Shown here: positions 35,641-44,724 of the stretch, piece after piece
Layout: each line of letters opens with the position of its first letter
Numbering within the stretch: position 1 is the stretch's first letter
Source of the DNA: Alteromonas sp. RKMC-009
GTDB taxonomy: Bacteria > Pseudomonadota > Gammaproteobacteria > Enterobacterales > Alteromonadaceae
Length of the DNA: 64,000 bases
Direction: 5' to 3'
Assembly: GCF_003584565.2 (NCBI RefSeq)
Contig: NZ_CP031010.1
Location: 4,588,001-4,652,000, forward strand
Position numbers and translations under genes: made by a program
Notes under the pieces: generated by a model
The model's input: the letters and a program-made list of their open reading frames with translations, nothing else
Told to the model about the DNA's origin: nothing
Database searches by the model: none

Positions 35641-38196
35641 GTGAAAACAACAAATAAACAGAATAAGTTTACGCTTACCAAACTTGCACAGCTTATTGCC
35701 TTAAGCGGACTGGCACTGAACATGGCAGGCTGTGGTGGTCTGGATGAAGCCAGCGACGCTGATGACCATAATGGTGAAACCGTTTATGACTTTGCCCCAC
35801 CTCAACCGTCAACAGGTGATGAGCAGTACAGTCTGTTGAAACAAGATCGCGAACGGTGGATGAATGCACAGGGCGAAATTGTCTCTCTCCGGGGTGTTAA
35901 CCTGGGCAACTGGTTAATGATGGAAATGTGGATGCTCGACAGTGGCGAGAATCCTGTGGGTGAAGGTATTGAAGATCAGTGTACATTTGAAGCTACCCTG
36001 GATGCCCGCTTCGGGCAGGAAGAAAAAGCCCGTCTTATGGATGTATACCGCGATAATTACATCACAGATCGGGACTGGGACATCATGCAGGAAGCGGGAT
36101 TCAATTTAATTCGTTTACCCTTCCCCTATCAACTTATCGAAGACGACGCGAACCCTATGACACTGCGGGATGACGCCTGGCAATATCTTGATTATGCCAT
36201 CGCTGAAGCAAAGTCGCGGAATATGTGGGTTGTCCTGGATTTACACGGCGCGGCAGGCGCACAGGGATGGGAGCACCACAGTGGCTGCGCCGGTAAAAAT
36301 GAGTACTGGGAAGGCGACAACGTTGAGGAAAATCAGGCCCGTACCCGCTGGCTCTGGCAACAAATCGCTACCCGTTATAAAGATGAACCGGCTGTTGCGG
36401 GTTACGGCGTATTAAATGAACCATGGGGAACTGACGCAGAAACCCTGGCTACCAATGTGACAGAGCTTTACAACGCCATCCGTGAAGTCGACCAGACCCA
36501 TGTTGTCATTCTACCGGGTCACAACAGCGGCATTGATGCCTATGGCGACCCGGAAGCAGCCGGAATGACGAACGTCGCTTTTGAAATGCATTTTTATCCC
36601 GGCATCTTTGGCTGGGGAGAAATTGGCTACGACGTGCACCGCGACTGGCTTACATGCGGACAAAACGGCACGACCGGCGTGTGCGAGTGGGATGAAAAAA
36701 TCCGCCAGCTCGATACCCCGTTTCTGATTGGTGAAATGCAGCCCTGGGCCGGCCTTGGCGAACTGGGTGGTCCGGTAACCCGGGCCACATTCGACCGGTA
36801 TAACTCTCTCAGCTGGGCGGCGACGGCCTGGTCTTACAAAGTACTCAGCACAAATGGCGGTCAGGGCAACGGTACCTGGGGCTATGTGACCAATAAAGGC
36901 GAACGCCTGCTTGCCAAAGCGACCACCTGGACGTGCGACGACTGGAATTCCACGCTGGCTGAAGCATGCGAGACACCGGCGAAAATAGTAACGCCCACAG
37001 ATACCGACCAGACGTTCTATCTGATCGTTAAATCCGGAGCGCTGGGCGGGCAACATGATGTGCAGTTCGATAATCTGCAATTGATTGCTCAGTCCGATGG
37101 TGAAGATGTACTTTCAAACGGTGCCTTTGACACTGCTGCAGACTGGATAGAATGGAGCGGCACCAATACAAGCCCTCAGGATGATAACCTCAGCGTTGAA
37201 GTGGGATATGCCAGTGGTGATGAAAACGTTCTGCGCCTTTCAGCCACAGAGGGTTTCTCAAATGGCGGTGTCTACCAGGCCGTTGAATTAAAAGGTGGCG
37301 AATCGTACCTGCTAAGCGGAACCTTTGCCGATGTGAATTCTGCTGATATGTGGGCTGAGATTTACCTGTTACCCGCACCGCCTGAAAATGGCCAGGATAT
37401 CAGCGCCGCCGCCATGACTAAAATCGATCTGAATAACGATTCAAAAGAAGCCATTGAAGCTTATTTTGAAGAAATGTCCACAATCGAATACGAGATTAAC
37501 CAGAGCGTATACGATGCACTCACGGCCAGTGAACCGGCCAGTATTTTCAATTTTCCTGATGCCCCGCAGTCACTGACTCTGGAGAAAACGGAAGCAGGAA
37601 TGAGTCTGGTCTGGATGAATGTGAGTGATGCAACTTACAACGTTTACCGCACAACCTCCTCTGGCAGCAATTATCAATTGATTGCTGAAAATTTGGATAC
37701 AGAAATGTATCTGGATGACACCACCGCAGAAGGAGTGACTTACTACTACATCGTTACCGCCAGTAACGGCGAAGAAAGTTACCCGTCAAACGAAGTCGCC
37801 ACTGAAATTTTCTATGCTGATATCCCCGGCCGTATTGAAGCCGAGCACTTCAGCGGACAATCAGGCTTCCAGGTTGAAGATACGCAGGATGAAGGTGGCG
37901 GCCAGAATCTGGGCTACACCGACGCCGGTGATACCCTGACTTACAATGTTAATGTGACACAGGCTGGCGAGTACACACTTACTTTGCGGGTAGCAAGTTC
38001 AGGAGGCTCTGAAGGCATTGCATTCACAATGAACGGAAACAGCGTTGGCAGCATAGCCGTTTCAGACACCGGAGACTGGCAGAACTGGGCGACTATATCG
38101 ACCACCGTCACACTGGAAGCCGGTGAACAGGAACTTCAGCTTACCGCACTTGGCGGTGCCTGGAACCTGAACTGGATGGAGTTTACAGCAAACTAA
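35641..38196 (+). CDS. Modular GH5 family glycoside hydrolase lipoprotein with FN3 and CBM6-like domains
   Basis: Surface or periplasmic glycosidase of 851 residues, starting at GTG with GGAGA upstream. Lipobox-like 'LNMAGC'. The GH5 catalytic domain (about 75-430) begins 'SLRGVNLGNWLMMEMWM', has acid/base Glu260 (LNEPW) and nucleophile Glu365 (LIGEMQPW). The N-terminal motif resembles yeast-type exo-beta-1,3-glucanases (GH5_9-like). A CBM-like jelly-roll region (about 470-600), an FN3 domain (about 640-720) and a C-terminal CBM6-like domain (from 'GRIEAEHFS') follow. Cleavage of a beta-glucan is likely; exact linkage is not certain. It is followed by a strong terminator. Confidence 0.9.
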   Translation: MKTTNKQNKFTLTKLAQLIALSGLALNMAGCGGLDEASDADDHNGETVYDFAPPQPSTGDEQYSLLKQDRERWMNAQGEIVSLRGVNLGNWLMMEMWMLDSGENPVGEGIEDQCTFEATLDARFGQEEKARLMDVYRDNYITDRDWDIMQEAGFNLIRLPFPYQLIEDDANPMTLRDDAWQYLDYAIAEAKSRNMWVVLDLHGAAGAQGWEHHSGCAGKNEYWEGDNVEENQARTRWLWQQIATRYKDEPAVAGYGVLNEPWGTDAETLATNVTELYNAIREVDQTHVVILPGHNSGIDAYGDPEAAGMTNVAFEMHFYPGIFGWGEIGYDVHRDWLTCGQNGTTGVCEWDEKIRQLDTPFLIGEMQPWAGLGELGGPVTRATFDRYNSLSWAATAWSYKVLSTNGGQGNGTWGYVTNKGERLLAKATTWTCDDWNSTLAEACETPAKIVTPTDTDQTFYLIVKSGALGGQHDVQFDNLQLIAQSDGEDVLSNGAFDTAADWIEWSGTNTSPQDDNLSVEVGYASGDENVLRLSATEGFSNGGVYQAVELKGGESYLLSGTFADVNSADMWAEIYLLPAPPENGQDISAAAMTKIDLNNDSKEAIEAYFEEMSTIEYEINQSVYDALTASEPASIFNFPDAPQSLTLEKTEAGMSLVWMNVSDATYNVYRTTSSGSNYQLIAENLDTEMYLDDTTAEGVTYYYIVTASNGEESYPSNEVATEIFYADIPGRIEAEHFSGQSGFQVEDTQDEGGGQNLGYTDAGDTLTYNVNVTQAGEYTLTLRVASSGGSEGIAFTMNGNSVGSIAVSDTGDWQNWATISTTVTLEAGEQELQLTALGGAWNLNWMEFTAN

Positions 38197-38216
38197 GCCC
38201 TTAGTTTGACCCTGTT

Positions 38217-38249
38217 GCCGGTAAGCTCCGCGCGCTTACCGGCTTTTTT
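38217..38249 (+). terminator. Rho-independent terminator between GH5 and GH30 genes
   Basis: GCCGGTAAGC / GCTTACCGGC, a perfect 10-bp stem with 7-base loop, followed by six Ts. Confidence 0.9.
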
Positions 38250-38273
38250 ATTTAACCGGGATTTTTTATTACT

Positions 38274-39788
38274 ATGCATCGATTGCTTCTCTTCATTGCC
38301 GTAGCAGGACTTTTAGTCAGCTGCGGAAATACTTCAAACCATTCAGCACCTCAGGCCGTTGTTTCCACTGAGTGGCATCCTAACGACAAGCAGTGGTACA
38401 GCGAGCCCTGGCCGGAAGAGGCGGTGCCCCGCCGTCTTGATAATTTACCGGTGCAGGCTGTAAGCCGCACGGATGCCGAAGACCTGATCGTACTGGACCC
38501 TGAACAGCAATATCAGCGCATTTTGGGCATTGGCGCATCGCTGGAGCATTCCACCGTGTATGCAATCCGCAAAAATAAGACACAGGCAGAGCAGAAGGCA
38601 CTGCTTGCTGCACTCATCGACCCGGTGAATGGCATTGGTCTGAATCTCTTCAGGATCAGCATAGGGACATCAGACTTCTCAGACGGCACTTATGCTGAAA
38701 CCTCACCGGACAATGAGAAAGGCTGGTACAGTTTTCAGGATACACCGGAGAGTACGTTCTCTATTCAGCGCAATATTGAGCTTGGCATTACAGACACGCT
38801 TCAGATGGCCATAGAAACCGGGAATGAAACGCATAATCCGGTGAAACTGGTGGCCAGCCCGTGGAGCCCGCCCCGCTGGATGCGGGAGCGCAATGATATG
38901 GTACAGGGCGGTACGCTGAAACCTGAGTTTTACGAAGCTTACGCACAATATCTGCGTGAGTTCATCGAAGCTTATGCGGCTGAAGGGATCCCCATTCATG
39001 CCCTGACCTTGCAGAACGAACGGCAATTTGAACCACCCGCCTATCCGGGCATGGTACTGTCCTGGCAGCAGGAACAGGACTTGTTAATTGCTGTGTATCA
39101 CAACTTCCACAATGTAAATCAGCACCATGGAGATGAACTGAACGTGAAACTGTGGACGCTTGATCATAATTTTGACTACTGGCAGCAAGCGGTTACCCAG
39201 CTTGATGACTTCCTTGAAAAAGGGCTCTATCACTACATCGACGGCACGGCATTTCACCATTACGCCGGAGACTCGTCGGCCATGGCCAGTGTTCATCAGG
39301 CGCATCCGCAAAAAGATGTTATTTTCACGGAAGGCAGTGTATGGGGTGTGGGTGATGACAATCTGAACAGGGGCTTTCAGTCAGTTATCAGGCATTTCCG
39401 GCACTGGTCTACAGCGTACATTTCCTGGGTAACTATGCTGCCGCAGAAGGTGGATGAAGCTAATCAGGGTCCCTACAACAAGCTGGGGGTCGTTGGTCCC
39501 ACCATGCTCATCCAGGAAAAAGGTGACAGCAATAACTGGTACAAAACGCCTGAATACTGGCTCACCGGACAGTTTTCTAAGTTCATCCGGCGGGGGGCCG
39601 TCCGCATAGGCTCATCACCGGAGACCATCAACCATATGGAAAACGTCGCGTTTCAGAATCCCGACGGCTCTGTGGTGGCCATTGCTACCAATCCCAATGA
39701 CACAGAGCAAACTTTGTCCTTCGCATTACATGACAAGGTATGGCAAATCATTGTGCCGGCGAACAGCATAGCGACAGTGAAGTGGTAG
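38274..39788 (+). CDS. GH30 family glycoside hydrolase lipoprotein (probable beta-1,6-glucanase type)
   Basis: Secreted lipoprotein of 504 residues with lipobox 'LLVSC'. GH30 features: 'ILGIGASLEHSTVYAI' at the start of the barrel, 'KLVASPWSPPRWM', acid/base Glu249 ('LTLQNERQFEP') and nucleophile Glu353 ('VIFTEGSVWG'). A C-terminal beta-sandwich side domain ends 'VPANSIATVKW'. Family members include glucosylceramidases and endo-beta-1,6-glucanases; in a marine bacterium with GH5 glucanases the latter is the favoured guess. A terminator stands directly in front, so it either has its own weak promoter or is reached by read-through. Confidence 0.9.
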   Translation: MHRLLLFIAVAGLLVSCGNTSNHSAPQAVVSTEWHPNDKQWYSEPWPEEAVPRRLDNLPVQAVSRTDAEDLIVLDPEQQYQRILGIGASLEHSTVYAIRKNKTQAEQKALLAALIDPVNGIGLNLFRISIGTSDFSDGTYAETSPDNEKGWYSFQDTPESTFSIQRNIELGITDTLQMAIETGNETHNPVKLVASPWSPPRWMRERNDMVQGGTLKPEFYEAYAQYLREFIEAYAAEGIPIHALTLQNERQFEPPAYPGMVLSWQQEQDLLIAVYHNFHNVNQHHGDELNVKLWTLDHNFDYWQQAVTQLDDFLEKGLYHYIDGTAFHHYAGDSSAMASVHQAHPQKDVIFTEGSVWGVGDDNLNRGFQSVIRHFRHWSTAYISWVTMLPQKVDEANQGPYNKLGVVGPTMLIQEKGDSNNWYKTPEYWLTGQFSKFIRRGAVRIGSSPETINHMENVAFQNPDGSVVAIATNPNDTEQTLSFALHDKVWQIIVPANSIATVKW

Positions 39789-39796
39789 GTTTACCT

Positions 39797-40507
39797 GTGC
39801 AAAATCATCGTCTGCAGCTTAATCATAAGGCTAAATGTCATATCCTGAAAATTGGTCACGAGAAAACCCGTGTTGTGCTGATAGACGATGCTTTCTCAGA
39901 GCTTGCTGCCGTGCAGGACATGGCAGCAGAATTAACCTACGAACAGGAAAGCGCCACCTGGTATCCCGGCGTCCGGGCGCGTTGCCCTGATGTGTTGAGG
40001 GAAGCGTTACTGCAAATGACCACAGGGGTGATTAAGCAGGCATATCACCTTGCTGATCATGAAAAGCTGGCTGACCAGGGTTCCTGGATAAGCATTGCCA
40101 GCACGCCTGCTAAGGAACTGCATCCTTTGCAATGTGTGCCTCACTTCGACTCACAACATAAAACCGACTTCGCCATTATGCTGTATGCAGGCCGGCGCAG
40201 CTTTCAGGGAACAGGATTTTACCGGCATAATCCAACCGGTTTTGAAAATATTACGCCGGACAGATGGCCGGACTTTGAAGCAGCACGGACATCTTATACG
40301 CCAGAAACCGGTCACCGGAAACAGGACTATTTTCACCATTCAAACGATGAGTATACGTTGATGGGAAAAATAGACTACCGCCCGAACCGTTTACTCATTT
40401 ATCCCGGTACATTGCTGCACTCAGGATTGATCGACGCCGGCACTGACCTGGACACTTCCCCGCTTTCCGGACGCTTAACCGTTAATATTTTCGCCGGAGT
40501 AAACTGA
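39797..40507 (+). CDS. DUF6445-like protein, putative 2OG-Fe(II) oxygenase
   Basis: Protein of about 236 residues with a plausible Fe(II)/2-oxoglutarate site: HxD in 'QCVPHFDSQH', a distal His in 'LIYPGTLLHSG' and Arg in 'SGRLTVNIFAG'. This resembles DUF6445 proteins that occur with SapC and halogenase-like genes. The start is uncertain: GTG at 39797 has GTAGGT upstream, and an ATG at 39740 would overlap the end of the GH30 gene. No signal peptide, so cytosolic. It is the second putative oxygenase of the locus; substrate unknown. Confidence 0.8.
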   Translation: MQNHRLQLNHKAKCHILKIGHEKTRVVLIDDAFSELAAVQDMAAELTYEQESATWYPGVRARCPDVLREALLQMTTGVIKQAYHLADHEKLADQGSWISIASTPAKELHPLQCVPHFDSQHKTDFAIMLYAGRRSFQGTGFYRHNPTGFENITPDRWPDFEAARTSYTPETGHRKQDYFHHSNDEYTLMGKIDYRPNRLLIYPGTLLHSGLIDAGTDLDTSPLSGRLTVNIFAGVN

Positions 40508-40511
40508 GCAC

Positions 40512-40549
40512 TTATCAGGGCCCGCGTATTGTCCGGCAGGCCCTGATAA
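40512..40549. terminator. Hairpin between convergent DUF6445 and GH5 genes
   Basis: TTATCAGGGCC / GGCCCTGATAA, perfect 11-bp stem with 16-base loop. No T-run follows, so it is a probable bidirectional terminator with moderate confidence. Confidence 0.55.
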
Positions 40550-40557
40550 TCATCCTG

Positions 40558-42303
40558 CTATTGTACCGGAGAGAACCACCAGGACTGACTGTCTCCGCCC
40601 GTTGCAGCGGCAGTTCTTACATTTGCGCCATTACCTGTTCCCTGAGCCTCCAGTGCTGACTGACCGGCAACAGAACATACCCTGAACGAACCGTTTGGTA
40701 GCGGTTGCAGCGCCCAGCGCTGATTATCACTTCCGAAACACGACCACTGATGTACGTTATCCGAGCCGTTATCTGCATCTAAGCAAGAACCACTGTTCTG
40801 ACTGATAAATTCATACACGTTACTGCCAACTTCTACGGCCTGCCAACGCTGGTTCGCAGCGTTGAAGTTATCCCACACCTGAATATTAGCGCCGTCTGCA
40901 ACAGAGACATTTGCCACATCCATGGCACGGCCACTGGCTACATTGCTGATAATGTACGTTCCGTTTGCCAGAGCGCCGCTGCCACTGCTGTTACAACTTG
41001 CCGTGGTCACATCAGGTTTTACTCCGTCGTAAAAATCCTGATGCCACGTGTGACTGGCATGCCCGTTACGCACATTGTTTTGTGCAAAGGCGATCATTGC
41101 GTCATACAGATGGACAGGTGGCGTGCCACCGTTGTTGATGTAGGCTTTCACCTGCTCATAAGCATTGTTCGTGGGGATGGTCCACAAAGTGCGGTCGTGG
41201 GACATTTTCTTAAATGACCAGGGGAAATAACCCGCCAGATTTTGCTTTGCCCAGTTGGTGATGGCCAGCAAGTTACCGTTATCTGTTTCCCCGTATTCTC
41301 CGATAATAAGAGGAATATTCAGATTATTTGTGATGTTCTCACGTCCCTGTGTATCAGCGACCGGGCCGTAATGGTGGATCTGGTAAACCAGCTTATCGTC
41401 CCATTTGTAGTTAATGCCGGTACGCGCCTGCGTATCACCGTTACTCCAGTCAATTTTTGACAGATCAGACCCCCACCAGCTGCCCTCAGCAACAATGATA
41501 TGGTTGTTGTCCACTTCTCTTATGGCGTTTCGCATTGCGATAAACGAAGGGAGCAGTTCGTACTCCCGACCATCCTGCGGCACCGGCTCGTTAATCAGAT
41601 CATACCCCCACACCACAGGTTCATCTTTATACCTGTTCGCAATATGACGCCAGATGGTGGCTGCAATCTGCACGTTATTGCCATCCCAGAACGTTACAGA
41701 ATCGCGGGGCTGACTGGCATTGGAGTTAACATTGTCAGCATGATCACCCGGATTCTGATAGCCGGGAGCGCCGTGCATGTCGAGCAACACATACATGTCG
41801 TATTTTCTGCACCATTCAATTAACCGGTCAAAATACTCAAAGCCATTGTCACGGAGCTGATTATTCCACCAGAACAGGTTGTAATTAAACGGAACCCGTA
41901 CTGAATTAAACCCCAGGCCTTTCAAATCGGCTATTGCCTGTTCATCCACGTAATTCAGGCGCCATTGATACTCAAACTCTGCAGCTTTATCAGAACTGCC
42001 CAGCGCGCCGGCAAGTTCATTGAAAAACTGTGTATGAGTACGGTAATTGAAGTCGCCCATCATCAGATAGCCTTCCCAAACCAGCCAGTTCCCCAGGTTG
42101 ATACCACTCAGAAACAGTTCGTTACCCTGCTCATCAACGATTTTATTACCCTGAGTGCTGACAAAATTCGCATGGGCCATATGCGTGCTACTCAACGCGA
42201 TAACCGCACCGCAGGTGGCGTGCTGTATAAATTTCTTCAGTTTGCGGGGGAAAGCCGCTGTCAGTAATGACGGACCGGATTCATGTAAAGTTGTTATTTT
42301 CAT
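40558..42303 (-). CDS. GH5 family glycoside hydrolase with C-terminal ricin-type lectin domain
   Basis: Secreted enzyme of 581 residues. The signal peptide has a long basic N-region and ends 'THMAHA|NF'. GH5 catalytic domain (about 47-400): 'LFLSGINLGNWLVWEGYLM', acid/base Glu239 (LINEP) and nucleophile Glu336 (IIGEYGE). After a short Ser/Gly linker, a beta-trefoil ricin/CBM13 domain (about 445-580) has three QxW-type repeats (NQRWQAV, NQRWALQ, SQSWWFS). It should bind and cleave a beta-glucan outside the cell. A GAACGTTC site lies 116 bp before the start, tying it to the locus although it is on the opposite strand. Confidence 0.92.
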   Translation of the reverse strand: MKITTLHESGPSLLTAAFPRKLKKFIQHATCGAVIALSSTHMAHANFVSTQGNKIVDEQGNELFLSGINLGNWLVWEGYLMMGDFNYRTHTQFFNELAGALGSSDKAAEFEYQWRLNYVDEQAIADLKGLGFNSVRVPFNYNLFWWNNQLRDNGFEYFDRLIEWCRKYDMYVLLDMHGAPGYQNPGDHADNVNSNASQPRDSVTFWDGNNVQIAATIWRHIANRYKDEPVVWGYDLINEPVPQDGREYELLPSFIAMRNAIREVDNNHIIVAEGSWWGSDLSKIDWSNGDTQARTGINYKWDDKLVYQIHHYGPVADTQGRENITNNLNIPLIIGEYGETDNGNLLAITNWAKQNLAGYFPWSFKKMSHDRTLWTIPTNNAYEQVKAYINNGGTPPVHLYDAMIAFAQNNVRNGHASHTWHQDFYDGVKPDVTTASCNSSGSGALANGTYIISNVASGRAMDVANVSVADGANIQVWDNFNAANQRWQAVEVGSNVYEFISQNSGSCLDADNGSDNVHQWSCFGSDNQRWALQPLPNGSFRVCSVAGQSALEAQGTGNGANVRTAAATGGDSQSWWFSPVQ

Positions 42304-42410
42304 TGGATATCCTGCTTTTTATTTTATCGGGAATAACCTGCGCCAGTGCAGGCATCATGAAATTAACAACTTAGTTACAAGCATGCGTTCGACAGAGCAG
42401 CAAAATGTAC

Positions 42411-42429
42411 AATCCGAACGTTCTGATTG
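42411..42429 (-). promoter_or_regulatory. GAACGTTC palindromic site before the GH5-lectin gene
   Basis: On the plus strand AATCCGAACGTTCTGATTG, the same 19 bases as before the first GH5 gene. It is about 116 bp upstream of the minus-strand GH5 start. Confidence 0.7.
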
Positions 42430-42464
42430 CGGTTTGCTTTCAGGCAAACGTTTAATCGCAGACA

Positions 42465-42494
42465 CAAAAAAAGGGCGCTGAGCGCCCTTTTGAA
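42465..42494 (-). terminator. Rho-independent terminator after the PEP-CTERM gene
   Basis: AAGGGCGCT / AGCGCCCTT-type stem; read on the minus strand it is followed by a run of Ts (plus-strand A run 42466-42472). Confidence 0.85.
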
Positions 42495-42511
42495 TTTACC
42501 GAAAGCCGCGT

Positions 42512-43063
42512 TTAGTTGCGACCTTGACGGCGTGTCCAGCACAATCCTGCCAGCATCATCAGTGCAACAACAAACGTGGACGGCTCTGAAACAGTGGTGG
42601 TCACTGCGTCTGCATTCAGCGTGTAACTGAATGAACCAAAGCTGAAACCTTCATTCCCACCTACAGCCAGCGTGTACCAGCCACTTGTAAGTAATCCCGC
42701 ATCCAGGTCATTAGTTCCTGCCGCAGGGACAAAAGCGTCGGTACCAGTGATATACGTTAAGCTGCTACCCCAGAAATCAGAGAAGTCACCTGCATTATCA
42801 AACAGGAAACCGGGATCTGTCGCCAGTTCGCCTGAATACAGGCTCATGCCCATTGATGTAATAAGTGTATCCAGTGAGAAGCTCAGTTCAGTGTCAGCAG
42901 ATAATTCGAACGTGTAAAAATCAATTGCTGAAGTATCACCGTTTAACCAACCGCTTTCGTCACTCAGAGAGCCGCTTGCCGTACCCGGAATACTCAGGTT
43001 CATAATGGCTGCATTCGCCTGAACAGCGAGTAACATTGATGCTAAAAATACCAGTGCTTTCAT
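42512..43063 (-). CDS. PEP-CTERM sorting domain-containing protein
   Basis: Secreted protein of 183 residues. A signal peptide ends 'VQANA|A'. The middle is Ser/Asp/Gly-rich with hydrophobic beta strands and is not assigned to a family. The C-terminus has the exosortase sorting pattern: 'VSEPSTF', a hydrophobic helix, then a basic tail (WTRRQGRN). It would be cleaved and anchored or released by an exosortase not encoded in this window. Function is unknown; PEP-CTERM proteins are often linked to exopolysaccharide or biofilm matrices. Confidence 0.87.
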   Translation of the reverse strand: MKALVFLASMLLAVQANAAIMNLSIPGTASGSLSDESGWLNGDTSAIDFYTFELSADTELSFSLDTLITSMGMSLYSGELATDPGFLFDNAGDFSDFWGSSLTYITGTDAFVPAAGTNDLDAGLLTSGWYTLAVGGNEGFSFGSFSYTLNADAVTTTVSEPSTFVVALMMLAGLCWTRRQGRN

Positions 43064-43140
43064 GTTTATTCCTTAAAGTCTGAAAAGGGGCAGCAACGTG
43101 CCCCCGTATTGTTTTATTAAATTTTTATGCTTATTCCGGC

Positions 43141-44565
43141 TTACAGTGCGCCGTTTTCCCACGGGCCGGTAATCGCGAACGTGACACCCGGAGACTGGAT
43201 ATTCACGAATAACCAGCGGCCATAGAAACATGCACCACACCACTCACGACTGGTAAAGCTGCGGCGGGCAGAACCATCTGTGCTGGTGCCCACGCTATCG
43301 GTAAAGTTGGCTGAAACGCCGGGGTAAATGTTGTCGATAACAGCAAGATCACCCTGATCCAGCTCCATGCGATTTTCACAGAACGTGAAGGTTTCGCCGC
43401 TTTGCGTTAAGCCCACCAGACGCTTGGGATCAGAGCCACCGTCTTCACACATCAGGATGCTGCCACGGGGACTGACAGCAATATTGTCAGGACCATCGAC
43501 TTCTGACGTGCTGGTAGATTCAAATACAACCGTGAGTTGCTGACGACGGGGGTCGAAACAGAAAATTTGTCCCAGACCGGCTGCGCCACCTGAAGTAGAA
43601 ACGAAGTAGATTTTACCGTCGTCATACCAGCAACCCTCACCGCGAAGAATGATGGCAGCGTCGCTGGCCTGACTGAAACAGGATTCACTGAACGCGTCCG
43701 GATCAGGGATTTCCTGCCAGCTTACGTTGTAGGTTGAGCCTTCAACCAGTCCGCCACGCAGGTCAACACGTGGTGTGTTATCCAGCACCATTGCGTAAAG
43801 CGTACCGCCTGATTTCAGATCACCCCACTGGCCTGCAGGTTCGAATTTATAAAATGCCGAAGTGCCCGTGTCTTCTGTCATGTAGACAAAGCTTGTTGCC
43901 GGGTCCACTGCCACAGCTTCGTGGGTAAAGCGACCCATCTCACGGATTGGCTGACCGTCTGATACACCAAAACCCGGAACTTCGAAGATATAGCCGTGAT
44001 AAATGCCCTGAGCAACCTGGAAGGTCTCTTCACAGGATAACCACGAACCCCATGGTGTGGAGCCACCAGCACAGTTACGGATTGTGCCGCCAAGGCTGTT
44101 GTAGGAAGACAGGAACTTACCATTTACTACATCAAACATCAGGTTGGTAGTACCGCCATATTGCGCCGGATTATAGATACCACGGCCGCCCACAGGGTCA
44201 CATTTATGGCCTTCGCCCTCGCTTAACTCATGGTTACGAACCAGACATACAATATTTTGCTTTGCAGCAACCACTGCCATACCGTCATGGTCGGTTGGTG
44301 TCGGGTTACGGTCAGACTGGATCTGACCTGTCCAGCCGTAAGAGGTATATTCAAAGCCGTCCGGTAAAGCCAGCAACTCCAGACCTGTCGCTTTACAGGC
44401 TTTCATGCTCAGGGGGCCGTAAGAAGAAGAAAATGGCAGAGTCGCAGCCTTGGCAGAAAGCGATGCCAGTGCTGTACTGGCAGCAACAACAGAACCGCCT
44501 TTTACAAAATCACGACGGTTAACCGTCGCTTCGGACAGAATCATCCCAGTTGTTTCTTTAGACAT
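43141..44565 (-). CDS. PhoX family phosphatase (DUF839), Tat-exported
   Basis: Calcium/iron alkaline-phosphatase-type protein of 474 residues. A twin-arginine signal is visible: 'NRRDFVKGG' (Arg17-Arg18), a hydrophobic core and cleavage near 'AKA|A' at residue 40. The DUF839 fold pattern includes 'LVRNHE', 'GTIRNCAGGSTPWGSWLSCEE' and 'VAVDPATSFVYMTEDTG'. 'GPDNIAVSPRGSILMCEDGG' is also typical. PhoX would release phosphate from organic esters in the periplasm. The next genes upstream encode TatABC, the export machinery it needs. A weak Pho-box-like sequence lies 142 bp upstream. Confidence 0.9.
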   Translation of the reverse strand: MSKETTGMILSEATVNRRDFVKGGSVVAASTALASLSAKAATLPFSSSYGPLSMKACKATGLELLALPDGFEYTSYGWTGQIQSDRNPTPTDHDGMAVVAAKQNIVCLVRNHELSEGEGHKCDPVGGRGIYNPAQYGGTTNLMFDVVNGKFLSSYNSLGGTIRNCAGGSTPWGSWLSCEETFQVAQGIYHGYIFEVPGFGVSDGQPIREMGRFTHEAVAVDPATSFVYMTEDTGTSAFYKFEPAGQWGDLKSGGTLYAMVLDNTPRVDLRGGLVEGSTYNVSWQEIPDPDAFSESCFSQASDAAIILRGEGCWYDDGKIYFVSTSGGAAGLGQIFCFDPRRQQLTVVFESTSTSEVDGPDNIAVSPRGSILMCEDGGSDPKRLVGLTQSGETFTFCENRMELDQGDLAVIDNIYPGVSANFTDSVGTSTDGSARRSFTSREWCGACFYGRWLFVNIQSPGVTFAITGPWENGAL

Positions 44566-44685
44566 TTTTTTGCACCTGTTCGATTGGTTTTAGAAGTAGG
44601 AACCCCGACCTCTGAAAGGGGACAACATCCGGTCTTGCGGGGAACCAATCTACTGAGCAAAAATGACACTCAGACGCCATTTTCT

Positions 44686-44713
44686 TGACGAGCAGGCTAC
44701 ATGTTCGTGACAG
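44686..44713 (-). promoter_or_regulatory. Weak Pho-box-like repeat before the PhoX gene
   Basis: On the minus strand CTGTCACGAACATGTAGC has one full 7-bp PhoB half site, a 4-bp spacer and a poorer second unit; a third degenerate unit may follow. It is much weaker than the site at 19019. It is offered because the downstream gene is a phosphatase. Confidence 0.28.
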
Positions 44714-44724
44714 ATTTTTTTAAC

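Noticed and set aside
40558..42303. Twin-arginine signal on the GH5-lectin enzyme
   Set aside because: The basic N-region has PRKLKK rather than an RR motif; a Sec signal is more likely.
44641..44690. Second TGTCAT-like unit (GTGTCATTTTT) before PhoX
   Set aside because: Single half site without a spaced partner; only the stronger CTGTCAC site was listed, at low confidence.
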